Origin: Lathyrus oleraceus
Lineage: Eukaryota > Streptophyta > Magnoliopsida > Fabales > Fabaceae
Reading direction: 5' to 3'
Assembly: GCF_024323335.1 (NCBI RefSeq)
Contig: NC_066580.1
Span: 254,982,977-255,046,976 of the forward strand
DNA length: 64,000 nucleotides
Shown: one piece after another, positions 27,530 to 38,571 of the stretch
Position numbering within the stretch: the stretch's first letter is position 1
How the letters are laid out: every line of letters begins with the position of its first letter
Notes under the pieces: generated by a model
Database searches by the model: none
Seen by the model: only the letters and a program-made list of their open reading frames with translations
What the model was told of the DNA's origin: nothing
Position numbers and translations under genes: made by a program

Positions 27530-28807
27530 TCATATAGTGGGGATGTCATCTTCCTGAGAGGAACCACGGAGCATGGCTACTTCTTGCTTGAGCTCTGCGA
27601 TCTCCTGATATAGACAGTCGGCTTCAGTAGCATGGGTGAGATCGGACACTCCCATCTGTAAAGTGAGGTCAACCACCTCCTGTCTAAGCTCTGCGATCTC
27701 ACTACGACACTCAACAATCTGAGTGCAGATGTCGGGTGTCTGCAATGAAAGATTATTAGAGAAAATAGTGATTCTGGGAGATGGTGGTGTAGGCGTGTAT
27801 TAAGCAATGGGTGGTGATCTCGGTTCCTCAACGGTCTCTCCCTGGCCCTCTAGAGCATAACTCCAATTCGCTGGATCATGCACACTGGTCATCATAGGAT
27901 CTGGCAATGTGAAATAATGGATAGCCTCGCTGTCAACTAGCAGTCGAAACTGACATGGGTGGAAAGAGGCTCTCCTCATCAATCCTTTGGTCAAACAAAA
28001 GTCAATGTCCATGGTAGTGTACCTACAGTAGGTCCGAAGATGTAACAGCTTGCGAGACAGACCTAAAGCGACAACAATCTGCATGATGATTCCGCCAACA
28101 TGGATGACTCCTTCGGTAGATCTGGAGACACTGCTGAGACTGTATAATAAAAAGTTCCCACATGCTACTGGGCGAGACTGGGATGCACAAAATAATAGGA
28201 AGATTTCCTCTTCACTCAGTAGTGTCTCTGCATCCGGCCTTCCCAGGAAGGAATGTGCTAATATCATCTGAAAGTATCTGAAGGCGGGGTTATGTATGAC
28301 ATGAGACAGCTGCAAAGATGGATCCTGGCTTCCGCCACCTGAGATATCACTCCAGAACTTCTCAACCTCCTTACCCAGGAAATATCCCATAGGTGTCTCC
28401 GGGATAGCATCAGGAGTGGTCTGGAAACCCAATAAGTCGCCGAATTCTTTCTGGATGAAGGAGTACTCAACTCCGAAAAGCCTGAAAGCAGCATACCCAT
28501 CTGGTCCAGAGTATGGGTCATAGTCGAATGAACTCAGGAACTCCAAAGTCAGGTTCCTGTAGGTGTTACTCAAGTCATCAGCAAACTCGTCCCAGTGAAG
28601 CTGGTGGATAAGGAATCAAATACTCGGCTCGATACCCAGTGCCTCCATACAGTGCTGATCAGGATAACGTGTGGGTGCCATAGGATGCTGATACATAGTG
28701 ATGTAGTGCTCCCTCTGAGCATTATCTCTATAGGTCACGTGCATGCCATCGAAATTCTGCATCCTGTAAAAGTTAAGAAAGTGATCCTGAATATACAAAC
28801 CATTCAA
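27530..28807 (-). pseudogene. Athila ORF2, copy a, broken
   Basis: A single minus frame from 28807 to the stop at 27530, interrupted by TGA/TAA codons at 28616-28618 and 27800-27802. It reads PTRYPDQHCMEALGI, LTLEFLSSFDYDP and FRLFGVEYSF, the same blocks in the same order as copy b, so both belong to the ATHILA ORF-1 family. The last ~90 residues are a predicted coiled coil (heptads in CRSEIAELRQEVVDL). It lies directly after the integrase remnant, the normal place for ORF2. Confidence 0.82.
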
Positions 28808-28984
28808 ATCTTAGTCTCAATGCAAAATATGATAAGATAAAATAAAATTAAAATTAAATAAATGCGAAAAAGTAAAATGAAAGAAAAACCATGGGTTGCC
28901 TCCCACGCAACGCTTGTTTAACGTCATTAGCTTGACGATTAGAATTTATACATCTGTAGTAGTAGGAATCGGTGGATCAATCAG
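28808..28984 (-). other. Linker between integrase and ORF2 with a GTGGGAGG motif
   Basis: Short non-coding linker. In minus sense it carries GCGTGGGAGGCAACCCATGG (28910-28891), a motif commonly seen after integrase in Athila-like elements. Confidence 0.5.
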
Positions 28985-29895
28985 GGTGTGGCTCGAATAG
29001 TATGCTGGAATGTCTCCTCCTTCGTAGGCTCGAATAGTATGAATGGACCACAAGTATCGTTCTTGATTTCTATGGCTCCGGATCTTAGAATCTTGGATAC
29101 TTCGAAATGACCAGTCCATCTTGAACGTAGCTTTCCATGGAAGAGTCGTAACCTAGAGTTAAAAAGGGGAACAGGACCGCCTATATTGAAGTTTTTCTTT
29201 ACTATTCTTTTGTCGTGATAGGCTTTTGTCCTCTCTTTATATATTTTTGCATTCTCGTAGGCGGATTGCCTAAGTTATTCTAATTTATGAATGTCTAGGG
29301 TACGCTTTTCTCCAACAGCTAGGTAGTCTAAATTTAAAGTTTTAATGGCCCAATAGGCCTTATGCTCTAATTCGAATGGTAAGTGACAAGATTTTCCATA
29401 AACTAGTTGATAAGGAGCAGTTCCTATAGGGGTTTAGAAAGCGGTTCTATAGGCCCATAACGCTTCTTGAAGCTTCTGAGACCAGTCTCTCCTAGAAATA
29501 GAAACAGTTTTCTCTAGGATTTGTTTTATCTCCCTATTAGATACTTCTACTTGGCCACTAGTCTGTGGGTGGTATGGTGTTGCTACTCTATGCCTAACTC
29601 CATATTTTCTTAAAAGATTGTCAAATATTCTCGATATGAAGTGTGATCCTCCATCGCTTATGACTAAACGTGGTGTTCCAAATCTAGGGAATATATAGTT
29701 TTTAAATAATTTGATTACTACCCTAGTTTCGTTTGTGGGTGCAGCTATAGCTTCAATCCACTTAGACACATAGTCTACAGCTACTAAGATATACCTGTTT
29801 CCTAAGGATGGTGGAAAAGGTCCCATGAAATCTATACCGTATACGTCAAAGAGTTCTACTTCCTGAATGTTTCTTAGAGGCATTTCATCACGCCT
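28985..29895 (-). pseudogene. Athila integrase, partial and broken
   Basis: The minus frame from 29895 starts inside integrase: the HHCC finger is missing. The catalytic core is present: the first Asp in YGIDFMGPF, the second in VISDGGSHF, and the Glu in [12 protein letters not shown]. An in-frame stop follows AYRTAF at 29434. The homologous C-terminal part continues in the same direction to ~29000 ([14 protein letters not shown], then GPFILFEP), again with stops. The upstream end is an abrupt break at ~29895, where an unrelated LTR begins. Confidence 0.85.
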
Positions 29896-31648
29896 TGAAA
29901 TGCAGAGCTTGGGATGTCATGCTCGCTAGGCGAGCAGCGTGGTTCGCTTAGCGAAAGGAACTGTCATGCTCGCTAGGCGAAGCCCACGCGTTTTCAAAAA
30001 ATAACAGAAAGTCATGGGCTTGAGTTGCCCTCTTTTGAGTCCACAAAGTCACGAAAATCAGGTTATAAATACTAGAGTTTCAGTGAAAGAAAACCCGGGA
30101 GAAAGAAGAGAGAGAAAAGGAGAGACCTAGGAACTAATCTGCAGCAACCTCTAGACAGCTCTGAAAAGTTCACTCTGACTCACACCCTTTTTGCCCCCAT
30201 CTCACACAAACCCTAACACTGCTTTGCAAACCCAACCGGGCAATTCAATTCCATTCGATCTCTCCAATCAGGTTTGCCCTATTCCTATTACCTTATGTTT
30301 TTAATCTGAATACTCTGAATGTATGAGGTATTATCGTGAGGTTTTGCCCACGAGTTTAAATGTGGATGAATGTGTAGGACGATACCTTGAATGTTTTATT
30401 CACTTAATTTCTAAAATGGAGACCACAGGGTTTGGGGTTTCTGAGATCGTACTGTTATCCATGAAGAACCCAAAACCCGCAGGCGTTCGCTAGCACCATC
30501 GCGAGGCGAGCATGTAGCGAGGCTTCGCTAAGCCTTCGCTAAGCGACGCAGCAGCGATCGCGACAGCAGTTGCTTTTTATGTTTGCTCTAATCTGTTTTG
30601 TGTTTGGCATGGCATTGTTTTGTCCTGATTCCATCCTGTTACTCTAACCTGTTTGTTGAGTTTTTGTGAGGGCTCACATACTCTTGCAGGGATATCTTGC
30701 TTGGTATTCCACTTTATTTGTGGGGTACCACCTGGAGGTTTATTCTGATTGCCTGTACTGACTCGCTTTCTTTGATGGTGCTAGCTTGAGAGATCTCCGG
30801 GTTTCTTGTGTCGTTAGTTGCTATTACTTCGGATTTTTATCCGTGCGGTAGATCTCTTGATCCCTTTATTTTTCCCGCATTTTGCCACTTTCTTAGCTGG
30901 AAGACCTCGATAGGAGGCAATGTTTTCTTTTGTTTGTTTACTTTTGTGCCCGAAGACCTCCCAAAAGGGGCACAAGTGCTAAAGACCTCCATGAAGAGGC
31001 AATTGACGGATAAAAGGGATTAGTAGTCAATCCCCCGTTATTCAGTGCGTCGTTCTTTAAGATCACACTACGTGTCGATGCTTCAGAACAAAAGCCTAAG
31101 ATCTTTTGTCCGGTCGGTCAGTGGAGAGGGTTTTCATCTTTCCGAACCCCCACGCCTTGTCATGAGCTCACCCTGTCCAGGGTTAAGAGCTATGAGGTCT
31201 TATCCTCATTACCCTTTTTGTCAGCTCATCCTGACGTTCAATGTCAGTGGTTAAGAGCCCGTTATTTACCTTTGCATGGCTTGTTTGTCGAGGTTGATAT
31301 GACCCCTCTTGACTAAAGCCCTACCCATGTATGTTTGAGCCCCTTTGCTGGCGTGTTTACTTTATGCATGTTTGTTTTGTATGATGTGATCATCTCCCCA
31401 TAGGATTGCTAGGCTTCGTATAGTCTCCCGTTTGCATGTCCATTAAGGAAGCGCGTTTCCTTCGTCTAGGACTGCCTTTTTGCATGAGCATCCCCAAAAC
31501 ACCAACGAACTCATTGATCATTCTTCTCCTAAGAACACGTTAACTCCTTCTACAACAGGTGAGTAAGTCTCCAAAGTTTGAGCATCCGGTAGATTGCGTA
31601 GTAACATCGTTCGCCCAAAACACAACCCTTACCCCGTAGTTAGCCGAA

Positions 31649-31709
31649 CTACGGCTTGCTCTGATTCTCATTCCATATGAGATACGTAGGCATAAGACGC
31701 GATGTCTTA
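31649..31709 (+). other. Double-hairpin motif, copy 3
   Basis: After ccgaactac, hairpin 1 pairs TCTCAT (31666-31671) with ATGAGA (31677-31682), loop tccat. The linker is tacgtaggca (31683-31692). Hairpin 2 pairs TAAGAC (31693-31698) with GTCTTA (31704-31709), loop gcgat. Compared with copy 2 both stems carry a double-sided, pairing-preserving change. Confidence 0.72.
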
Positions 31710-31742
31710 GCGAGCACACTTACCCTTAACCCATAGATAGCC

Positions 31743-31805
31743 GAGCTACGAAGACTCTGATTCTCATATTCAGATGAGATACGTATGCAGTGGATGCAAC
31801 ATCCG
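31743..31805 (+). other. Double-hairpin motif, copy 4
   Basis: After gagctac, hairpin 1 pairs TCTCAT (31762-31767) with ATGAGA (31774-31779), loop attcag. The linker is tacgtatgca (one change). Hairpin 2 pairs GGATG (31792-31796) with CATCC (31800-31804), loop caa. The stem sequence of hairpin 2 is unrelated to copies 1-3, yet pairing is kept. Confidence 0.68.
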
Positions 31806-32129
31806 TGCGAGTCATTTTCTTTTGACCCCCCCTCTTTTAGTAAATAGTACATTAGATAAACCTACACCCTTTAGACAAGAACAACAAAAGTGGATCCCGT
31901 AGAGTACTACGGATGCGTAGGGGTGCTAATACCTTCCCTTCGCATAATCGACTCCCGAACCCAAGATTTGGTTGCGAGACCTTGTCTTTTCCTTTCCTTT
32001 TTTTCCAGGTTTACTTCGAGCGTTTCCTTTCCCTCCTTTGGGATAAATAACGCACGGTGGTGACTCTTCTGTCATTTCTCTTTCTCGCCGGTTGTTTTTT
32101 TAAATTTCCTTTTTTCAGGTTGCGACAGC

Positions 32130-32147
32130 TGGCGACTCTGCTGAGGA
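32130..32147 (+). promoter_or_regulatory. Primer binding site, tRNA-Arg type, one mismatch
   Basis: TGGCGACTCTGCTGAGGA differs from the PBS of A at one base (G to A) and again lies two bases after an LTR ending gcgaca. Confidence 0.85.
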
Positions 32148-32970
32148 CCCAGATTTCCCTAAGCGAGTCCCTCATAGCTTTTGTAGGTTGTTTGTTTGTT
32201 GGGTGTTTATTTCTTTTGTACAGTTATTTATCTGCTTTATTGCATTGTGTACATATCATTGATGTATCTGTTGGCTCTGTTGTTTTGTCTGTTGGGATGG
32301 GATGTTCTATGAGAGATAAGCCCATTACCCAGGCTTGAGTGTACACACAGGTTTTAGAGTGGATAGTCATGAGGCTTGCGTGGCGTGTTGCTACGTTAAG
32401 TCGTTCATGAGGACCCACACCCAGACGAGGTTTCTTTATGATATATTTTGTCCTATGGGTGTTCCATAACGGCAGATGTTCCTCTAGAAATCGTCGACTC
32501 TGGTGACCATTTCCCGAGAACTCAGTCGAGGCCTCTCCTCCGAGACGCGTTTGTGTTAGCTCTGGTGGGCGCATTCTCGTTGCTCAACCCGAGGACCCCA
32601 AATCTGGGAACTTGCTATTAGGATGTCCGGTTGAGGGGAGGCAGTGGAGGTCTTTTATCCCGTAATAATGCCAAACCTTCAGTGGTAAACGTATTATTCT
32701 CGACTGAAGGGTCAAAGTTGACAAACTTCTGTTCTTAGAACCTACCAGTGAGGGGCGGGCTAAATTCAGGAAATCTTAACCTCCAACCAACCTGGTTTTC
32801 TGGAGAAGAGCTTTGATCTTGTATTATATTACTCAGTGGGTTTCTCTCCAGACAGTGCAACCTGACAGATGTTCAAGCGGATCCAGCAATCCTGATTGAC
32901 ATGCCTTTGCATTGCATAACATCATCTGCATATTTGCATCCAACATCTCATGCTTATTCATTTGCAGGGT
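32148..32970 (+). other. Leader of the deleted Tat element
   Basis: Non-coding. It shares blocks with the leader of A (gcccattacccaggcttgag versus aaacccaggcccgag; tctggtgacc...tttccc). It ends at the deletion junction near 32970 after catttgcaggg, which matches the catatgcaggg just before ORF1 in A (1769-1779). Confidence 0.65.
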
Positions 32971-33200
32971 ATTCACTTATTGAGATTCTTGAGGAGCGTA
33001 CAGTGAAGAGATAGAGAGAGCCAGATGATTTATTTTCCTCTAGTATGCGTCAGCCTTCCGGTGCTTGAAAGAAGATTGTGGATCAACTTGTCCTCGAAGA
33101 AGCTCATATGAAGACGTCCTTTGAGTCAGAGATTCGATGCATCTCAAGGAAATATGATTCCTTGGCCAGATCATCTGATGCAATTTCTAGGGATCCTTAG
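32971..33200 (+). pseudogene. Ogre ORF1 C-terminal remnant
   Basis: Homologous to the C-terminal coiled-coil part of the ORF1 remnant at 21782-22000 (blocks for KKIVDQLVLE and KTSFESE). It starts without an ATG, has an in-frame TAG early (gagatag), and ends at TAG 33198-33200. Confidence 0.75.
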
Positions 33201-33519
33201 GATGATAGTCTCATTTTCTCTTTTATTTATATTTTGGTTTTGTGAAATTTTACTTAGTGTAATCCTTCCAAAGTTTATGAATAAAAAGATATTTTATGGT
33301 CAGTTGAATTATTATTATTGATTTATTGTTATTACTAATTGAAAATAATTGCGAGTGAGACTTTATATGTTCCTTGAAACTAAAAACAATCAAAAACATT
33401 GCATTACATGCATCATTTGTATAACAGGTTTCTTCCGCCATGTGTCTTATCAGTTCTACTTCTGTGTATAAGCCAAGCTGACTCATCACTATAACACCTG
33501 AGCTAATCGACTAAGAAAA
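33201..33519 (+). other. ORF1-gag spacer of the deleted Tat element
   Basis: AT-rich spacer matching 21465-21781 in inverted orientation. No gene is seen. Confidence 0.6.
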
Positions 33520-33582
33520 ATGGAACATCTAAAGCAAGAAAACAGAGAGATGAAGGATGAGATAGCCAGACTCACGGGATAA
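33520..33582 (+). pseudogene. Gag start remnant (20 codons)
   Basis: Reads MEHLKQENREMKDEIARLTG and then TAA. It matches the gag start of element B (MDHLEQENRELKEEVAKLT). Homology stops right after, at the junction with LTR debris. Confidence 0.75.
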
Positions 33583-33590
33583 ATGAGGTT

Positions 33591-33803
33591 GTTAGTTCTT
33601 TTTTTGTCTTTTTGAAAATAAAGCCAATATGATTAAGTTCATTTAAAAATTTGATTGAGAAAATATTTTGAAAATCAATGGCATAAGGCCAAGGTTTCTA
33701 CTCATTAAAACAAGTATAAGTTGAAAAACACAAACGAAGTTTTGAAAATGAGGGAGAGATTTTGATATTAAAGAAGGAAGAGGATATGATGGGACTATCT
33801 TAA
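33591..33803 (-). repeat. LTR debris, left of the solo LTR
   Basis: Minus-oriented LTR-like sequence: gaaaatcaatggcataaggccaaggtttct resembles the solo LTR at 34556-34590. It continues right of the solo LTR at 38572. No gene is seen. Confidence 0.55.
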
Positions 33804-33808
33804 ACAAG
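33804..33808. repeat. Target site duplication acaag (left copy, solo LTR)
   Basis: acaag directly precedes the LTR terminus tgtagcgg and recurs immediately after the other terminus at 38567-38571. Five-base duplications are normal for Ty3/gypsy integrase. Confidence 0.85.
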
Positions 33809-36800
33809 TGTAGCGGGGTATTCGTTACCATTAGAGATATTGACTAAATCCAAGGTAAACCATACAAGTCGAGTCGCCACCGCACTTCTATTTATCCAAA
33901 GGAATGGTTAGAAAGCGAACAAAAACCTAAAAGTTTTATCGAATCAAAAACTAGTAAAAATGTTAGAGATCGGGATAAGGGGGTTGGTTATGCAATGGGA
34001 AGGTTTTAAGCACCCAAAACATCCTAGGTACTCCTAGGGAGCCCTTTTCATACTTGTTGTAAGGTTGGTATTTTGGTGAAAATTTGTTTGTGCAAACATG
34101 ATTGAAGAGATGGGAAGAGAATATACAAGTTATTTTCATTTTTTGTTTGGATGGATAAACCCATTGCCTACGTACCATCTTGAAAAAGATTAGGATCAAA
34201 ACCTCGTAGTTCGGGGTAAAAATCTCAAAATGAGTTGGTGGAGAAAACTCAACCTAAAACCACAAATCCACCATGTGAGGATAGCTTCAACATGCTAGTG
34301 AGGGGTTAACCCTATAATAAGCATGGAAGACTCATTGTCCATCACTAAGGATATAGGTGAGTATTATATCTACCTCAAGGACAACTCAAACCTAATAGCT
34401 AAAGGTTATGAAAAGAGTTTTTGATTAAGAGAGTGGCCATTGAAACCACAAAAGTATTTGAATGAGTTATATTTACCAAAGAAAAGTATTTAAAAAGTAT
34501 GGTCAAAGTTGACTTAAAGATTCAATTCAAAATAAGTGTTATGAAAAGTAAGTTTGAAAATCAAAAGCATAAGGCTTAAGTTTCTAATGTTTGAAAAGAA
34601 GTGTTAAATGTTTGCACAAAAGTTTTGGCTTGGGTTAGAGTGGAGGGAAGAAGAGGAATGGCTAAAGTCCTAATCATACAAGAGACAAGGGATAAGAAAC
34701 AAGACCACAAATGGAGTTCCTCTCTTGAGTTCATATTGAGGATCCAAGTAGCTCCCATCCTTTGGAATATGCAAGCAAAATAAGTGTAAGCTGAAGCAAC
34801 CGACATAATCAATCAAGCTCTTAGAAGATCCCCAATGTCTCTTGTATCTTTCACTTTGGATGAACATGGCAATGATTCTTGAATTTGAGCTCTCATAGGA
34901 TCCCCTAGCACAAAAGCACACACATCACATAATTCTATGAAGTAAATCAGGAATGGACAAGAGTGAGTTTAGAGGTTTGGTCCTTCTAATCCATCCTCAA
35001 CATTAAGGTCCTTTTACTCCAATTTTGCATAGGGAATGTCCTAGAAACTAAGTCCATTTGTCCACTTCTTTGCATTTGGTCCACAACAATCAAAACAAAA
35101 CACAAACACAATAATATATACACAATTATGTGCTCAAGTGAGCAAAAGGCAAATTGCATTAACATAAACATGTGCTCAAATGAGCAAAGGACAAAAGCAA
35201 ATGAATAATATGTACAAGAATGGTAAATTGCATAAAAGTAAAGTGCAAGAATTAAATGTTAATGGTTAATGGTTAGTGTTAATAGTTAGTGTGCCATAAG
35301 GCAAATTTAGCGCTATGTTAAGCAATCGTAATTGGACTTATGCAGAAGTCACAACTATCTGAGGCCGGTAAATAATAATGTAGGCAACAAAACAAGTTAG
35401 AGGTCTTGATTAGTGAATCAAACTCCAATAACTTACCATGCCAAAAAGAAGATGAGAAATGATATTGTATTGATTTAGGTTCTTTGCATGATTTAGGAAG
35501 CAACCTATCCTTAATGTAAAGCCATTCACTTGATCCATGATCAAGATGAATTAGATTTGAATCAAGGAAGATTAAACCTCCATGTATCAATGCTAACCAC
35601 CAATCTTTAACTCATTGATCAAAAAGAGAAAAGAAGAAGAAGAAGAAGATGAAGTATTAAGGTGCATTAATGGAAATGGTATGTATTAATCAACAAGCAT
35701 TGACCAAAGATAGAGAAGATCAAGGTCAAATAATAGTAAACAGAAACAAAATGAAGATTAGAAGTCAAGAAACAAATAAAATATTTTTGGCATTTTTTAA
35801 TAATGAAATAAAACATGAATTAAAATAATAAAGAAAGGTCAAACTTCAAACTCACTTCAAATCAACTTTGAAAAGTCCAAGTGAATTATCCCAAGTTCAA
35901 CAAGGTCAAACAAAGTTTGACAAAAAATTTCAGCATTTTTAAAAGTCAGAAACTATTTTAAATCAATTAAAAATGCATAAAAATTACCTAATTGAACTAA
36001 AATCTCAAATAAATCTGAAATCAATAAATAAAGTGATGAGAATATTTTTCATAGATCTATCATCATCCAAAGAGGTTGGAAATATATTTTTGTATTTTTT
36101 GAATATCAAAAACTATTTTAAATGAATTAAAAATAAATAGAAAAGAGAAAATTACTAAAAAATATCAAATGATAAAATAAAAAATATTAAAAATCATTTT
36201 TAGAAAGTAGAAATTAAAAGGAGAAGAATGAAATTGGTCCCATAATTTTTGGACCAATAATGAGAGAGATATGAATTTTCAAAATGAAATGGAATTAAAA
36301 TAATAAAATCAGAAAATAGAAAAAGAGAAAAAAGCGTGAGCCATTGGATGAAGATTCATTAATTGATGTGGATCATCACACGGTCTAGAAGCGCGCGTTC
36401 ACCATACACCTTGGTCAACTGAAACACACTCAGCCTTTAAATAAGTCATAACATTGGGTGGATGAGATTGAATCTGGAAACATAAATGGACGGATCTGAT
36501 TGAATTTGGAGACCAGACGGTGGCCAGTGCCACCGTCTTCTCCGACCAACTTCCGACCATGTCCAAAGTTGCAGAAAAAAATGGTAACCAAATGGCACGA
36601 TCTAGGCATCAATTGAGAGCTGGGGTGATGTACATCACCCCTATACCACTCAATTCCATTCTATATCTCTATATTGAGAGAAATCAGAAGTGGAAATTCT
36701 GTGATGTTCTTATGAACTTCATGATTTTCAAAAATTGAAAGCATAACAATGTTGCCTCTATGCAAACGACTTTAGATCACACAACAATAATGAAAATAGA

Positions 36801-38566
36801 GCACTATACAAGCTGATTCGAAACAATTAACAATTGAAGTAAACCTTTACTTTGCAAGGCTTTGAGTCACAATCCTTGGATACTTTTGCTTACAGTAGAC
36901 ACTATGGATAAAGGAGAGAAGGTTTAGGAACTTTGAGATCTGAAAATTGATCAATGAAATCAAAATTCAGATCTGAAAAATTTGAAGAAAAATGGATTAG
37001 TTCCTTTAGTGATGGCTAGGATTGCACTTCAGCAGCAATTGGGGCTCCTTAAGGTTGAAGAAATGAAGAGCATGAGAAATGTATTTATAGCTTAGCAAGG
37101 CTGAGTTGCATGAACAAATGATGTGCATGGATGGAAAGGGCCTCCATGTATGGGCCTGTACAGGCGCATGGAGGGCCAAATTCCACTTGGAATTGGAAGC
37201 TAATGCATGATGAAAGCAAAATGGACGTGCAGATTGGACTGTATTAGCTCATGCAATGCAAATGAAATGATTTTCCAAAATTGCACTATAATATTCAAGT
37301 CTTCGAAAATGCTATGCCCAAAATGGAAACACCACCTCATGAGTAATGGTTGGAAATCTTATTGCATAAGGATCATTTGTTATGTTGATCAAAACTCCAT
37401 TTGGGCTTTGGAAATTAATGAAAATTGGACTTGAAGTGTAGGGTGCAAAACATGCATATGTGAAATTTTCAAAATTGTCCAAAGTTTAAGCCCTTCTTTC
37501 TCAATGACAAAAGTTTCAACATGAAAGTTGTATACCTTTTCGAGGCAATCAATTTGGACCTAAAGTTTGCATCATTTGGATTTTTGATGAAGAAGTTATG
37601 GGCACTTGAAGTTGGACTTTTTCACATTTCAATGCATTTGGTCCAAAGTGACCTATAATGTTTTTCATTATCACATGTATTTCTTTTGAGATTTTTAAAT
37701 TTTGCTCAACATAAAATTTTAAGTATACATCTTAAGCTTTCTAATGCATTTAGTCTCACCTCAAAATCATAAAAAATGAAGGAGTTATGTCCTTGGGAAG
37801 TTGACCCAAAATTAGGGTTTCAGTCAAAATGACCTATAATGTCTTGGAATGGATGATGATCTTGGAATGGAACATGAAAGTTGTCCATATAGTCCTTAAA
37901 AACATTTTTTATCTTGGGGTAATCTCCATTTGACAAACACATAAAAAGTTAGGTCTCAGTGCATTTCAAAATAGGTAGATGAATTGACTGATCAACTTCT
38001 CAAGTCCAAACTTCGTATCTTGATGAATTGATGATTGAGGACACTCAAGTAAGTTGAAATATGCATGAAATGATAAGGACTTCCCTTGATTGCATTTGAC
38101 CATGGGTTGAGATTGCTTCATGAGCAAGGCACAGTTGATGAACAGATGAATTAGGGTTTCCTTGGGAAACAAACCTCAAACCCTTTGATTTTCTTTGATC
38201 AAAATGATGAATTGAGATGCTTAGGAGGCACATTTGAAGGATGAGAGCTTTGGGAACCATTTCCATGCTTGCTTTCATCTTCTCTTTGCCATATCAATGC
38301 TCATAGGACCTCCTAGAAGCTTTAGACCTTGTGACTGCTCAAGCTACAAACAAGAGATGTTAGTGACATATTTTTGTGCTTTTGGTTAGTAAATAAAATA
38401 ATAAAATCAATAATATACAATTCAAGCATGCTTGGTGATCTCAAACCAACTCTCAAGAGATCCCACCCCAAAGGTAAGGAGCCAGGATGCTTATGATCCT
38501 TGAGGCAATGCAAATGCAATGTTATGATGCCATGAGGGATCTTAGGGTCAAAATTAGGGTCTTACA
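33809..38566 (-). mobile_element. Solo LTR (4758 bp) of the element-B Ogre-type family
   Basis: A complete LTR in minus orientation. Plus-strand ends are tgtagcgggg (33809) and ...gggtcttaca (38566), with acaag on both sides and no internal element sequence. It aligns from its first base with the LTR of element B at 60594-64000 at high identity; a ~40-bp stretch near 61027-61070 is absent here. The TATA box in minus sense is TATAAATAC at 37089-37081. This structure is what LTR-LTR recombination leaves. Confidence 0.92.
37081..37089 (-). promoter_or_regulatory. TATA box of the solo LTR
   Basis: gtatttata on the plus strand (TATAAATAC in sense), about 1.48 kb from the LTR start; the same site is at 63911-63919 in the LTR of element B. 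Confidence 0.6.
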
Positions 38567-38571
38567 ACAAG
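38567..38571. repeat. Target site duplication acaag (right copy, solo LTR)
   Basis: Directly follows the LTR end ...cttaca and equals 33804-33808. Confidence 0.85.

Larger units (their letters stand above)
22468..29895 (-). mobile_element. Athila-type Ty3/gypsy element, 5'-truncated
   Basis: Read on the minus strand: partial integrase (29895-~29000), ORF2 copy a (28807-27530), ORF2 copy b (26878-25421), a 1.1-kb 3' UTR, PPT and 3' LTR (24282-22468). The ORF2 after integrase, of the kind catalogued as the Arabidopsis retrotransposon ORF-1 (ATHILA) family, identifies the lineage. gag, protease, RT, RNase H and the 5' LTR are missing beyond the break at ~29895. The left flank reads agtga (22463-22467), one half of the expected TSD. 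All frames have stops. Confidence 0.85.
29896..32127 (+). repeat. LTR of the deleted Tat element (left end probably lost)
   Basis: TATA box TATAAATAC at 30064-30072, only 168 bp from the left break, so most of U3 is missing. It ends ...gttgcgaca before the PBS. The downstream part is like the LTR of A (aagacctcc, gaggcaattg and ccccgttattc blocks at 30950-31050; compare 18110-18185). It carries two double-hairpin copies (31649-31709 and 31743-31805) and two clusters of CGCTTAGCGA-type palindromes (29921-29983 and 30488-30565). Confidence 0.8.
29896..33590 (+). mobile_element. Internally deleted Tat/Ogre-type element, truncated at both ends
   Basis: It contains an LTR remnant (29896-32127), PBS, leader, the last ~75 codons of ORF1, a spacer and the first ~20 codons of gag. 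The leader jumps directly into the ORF1 C-terminus near 32971, so most of ORF1 is deleted. Homology ends after the gag start at ~33590. The fragment is non-autonomous. Confidence 0.8.

Noticed and set aside
25421..28807. env-like interpretation of the Athila ORF2 proteins
   Set aside because: No signal peptide or convincing transmembrane anchor seen; only the position after integrase supports it.
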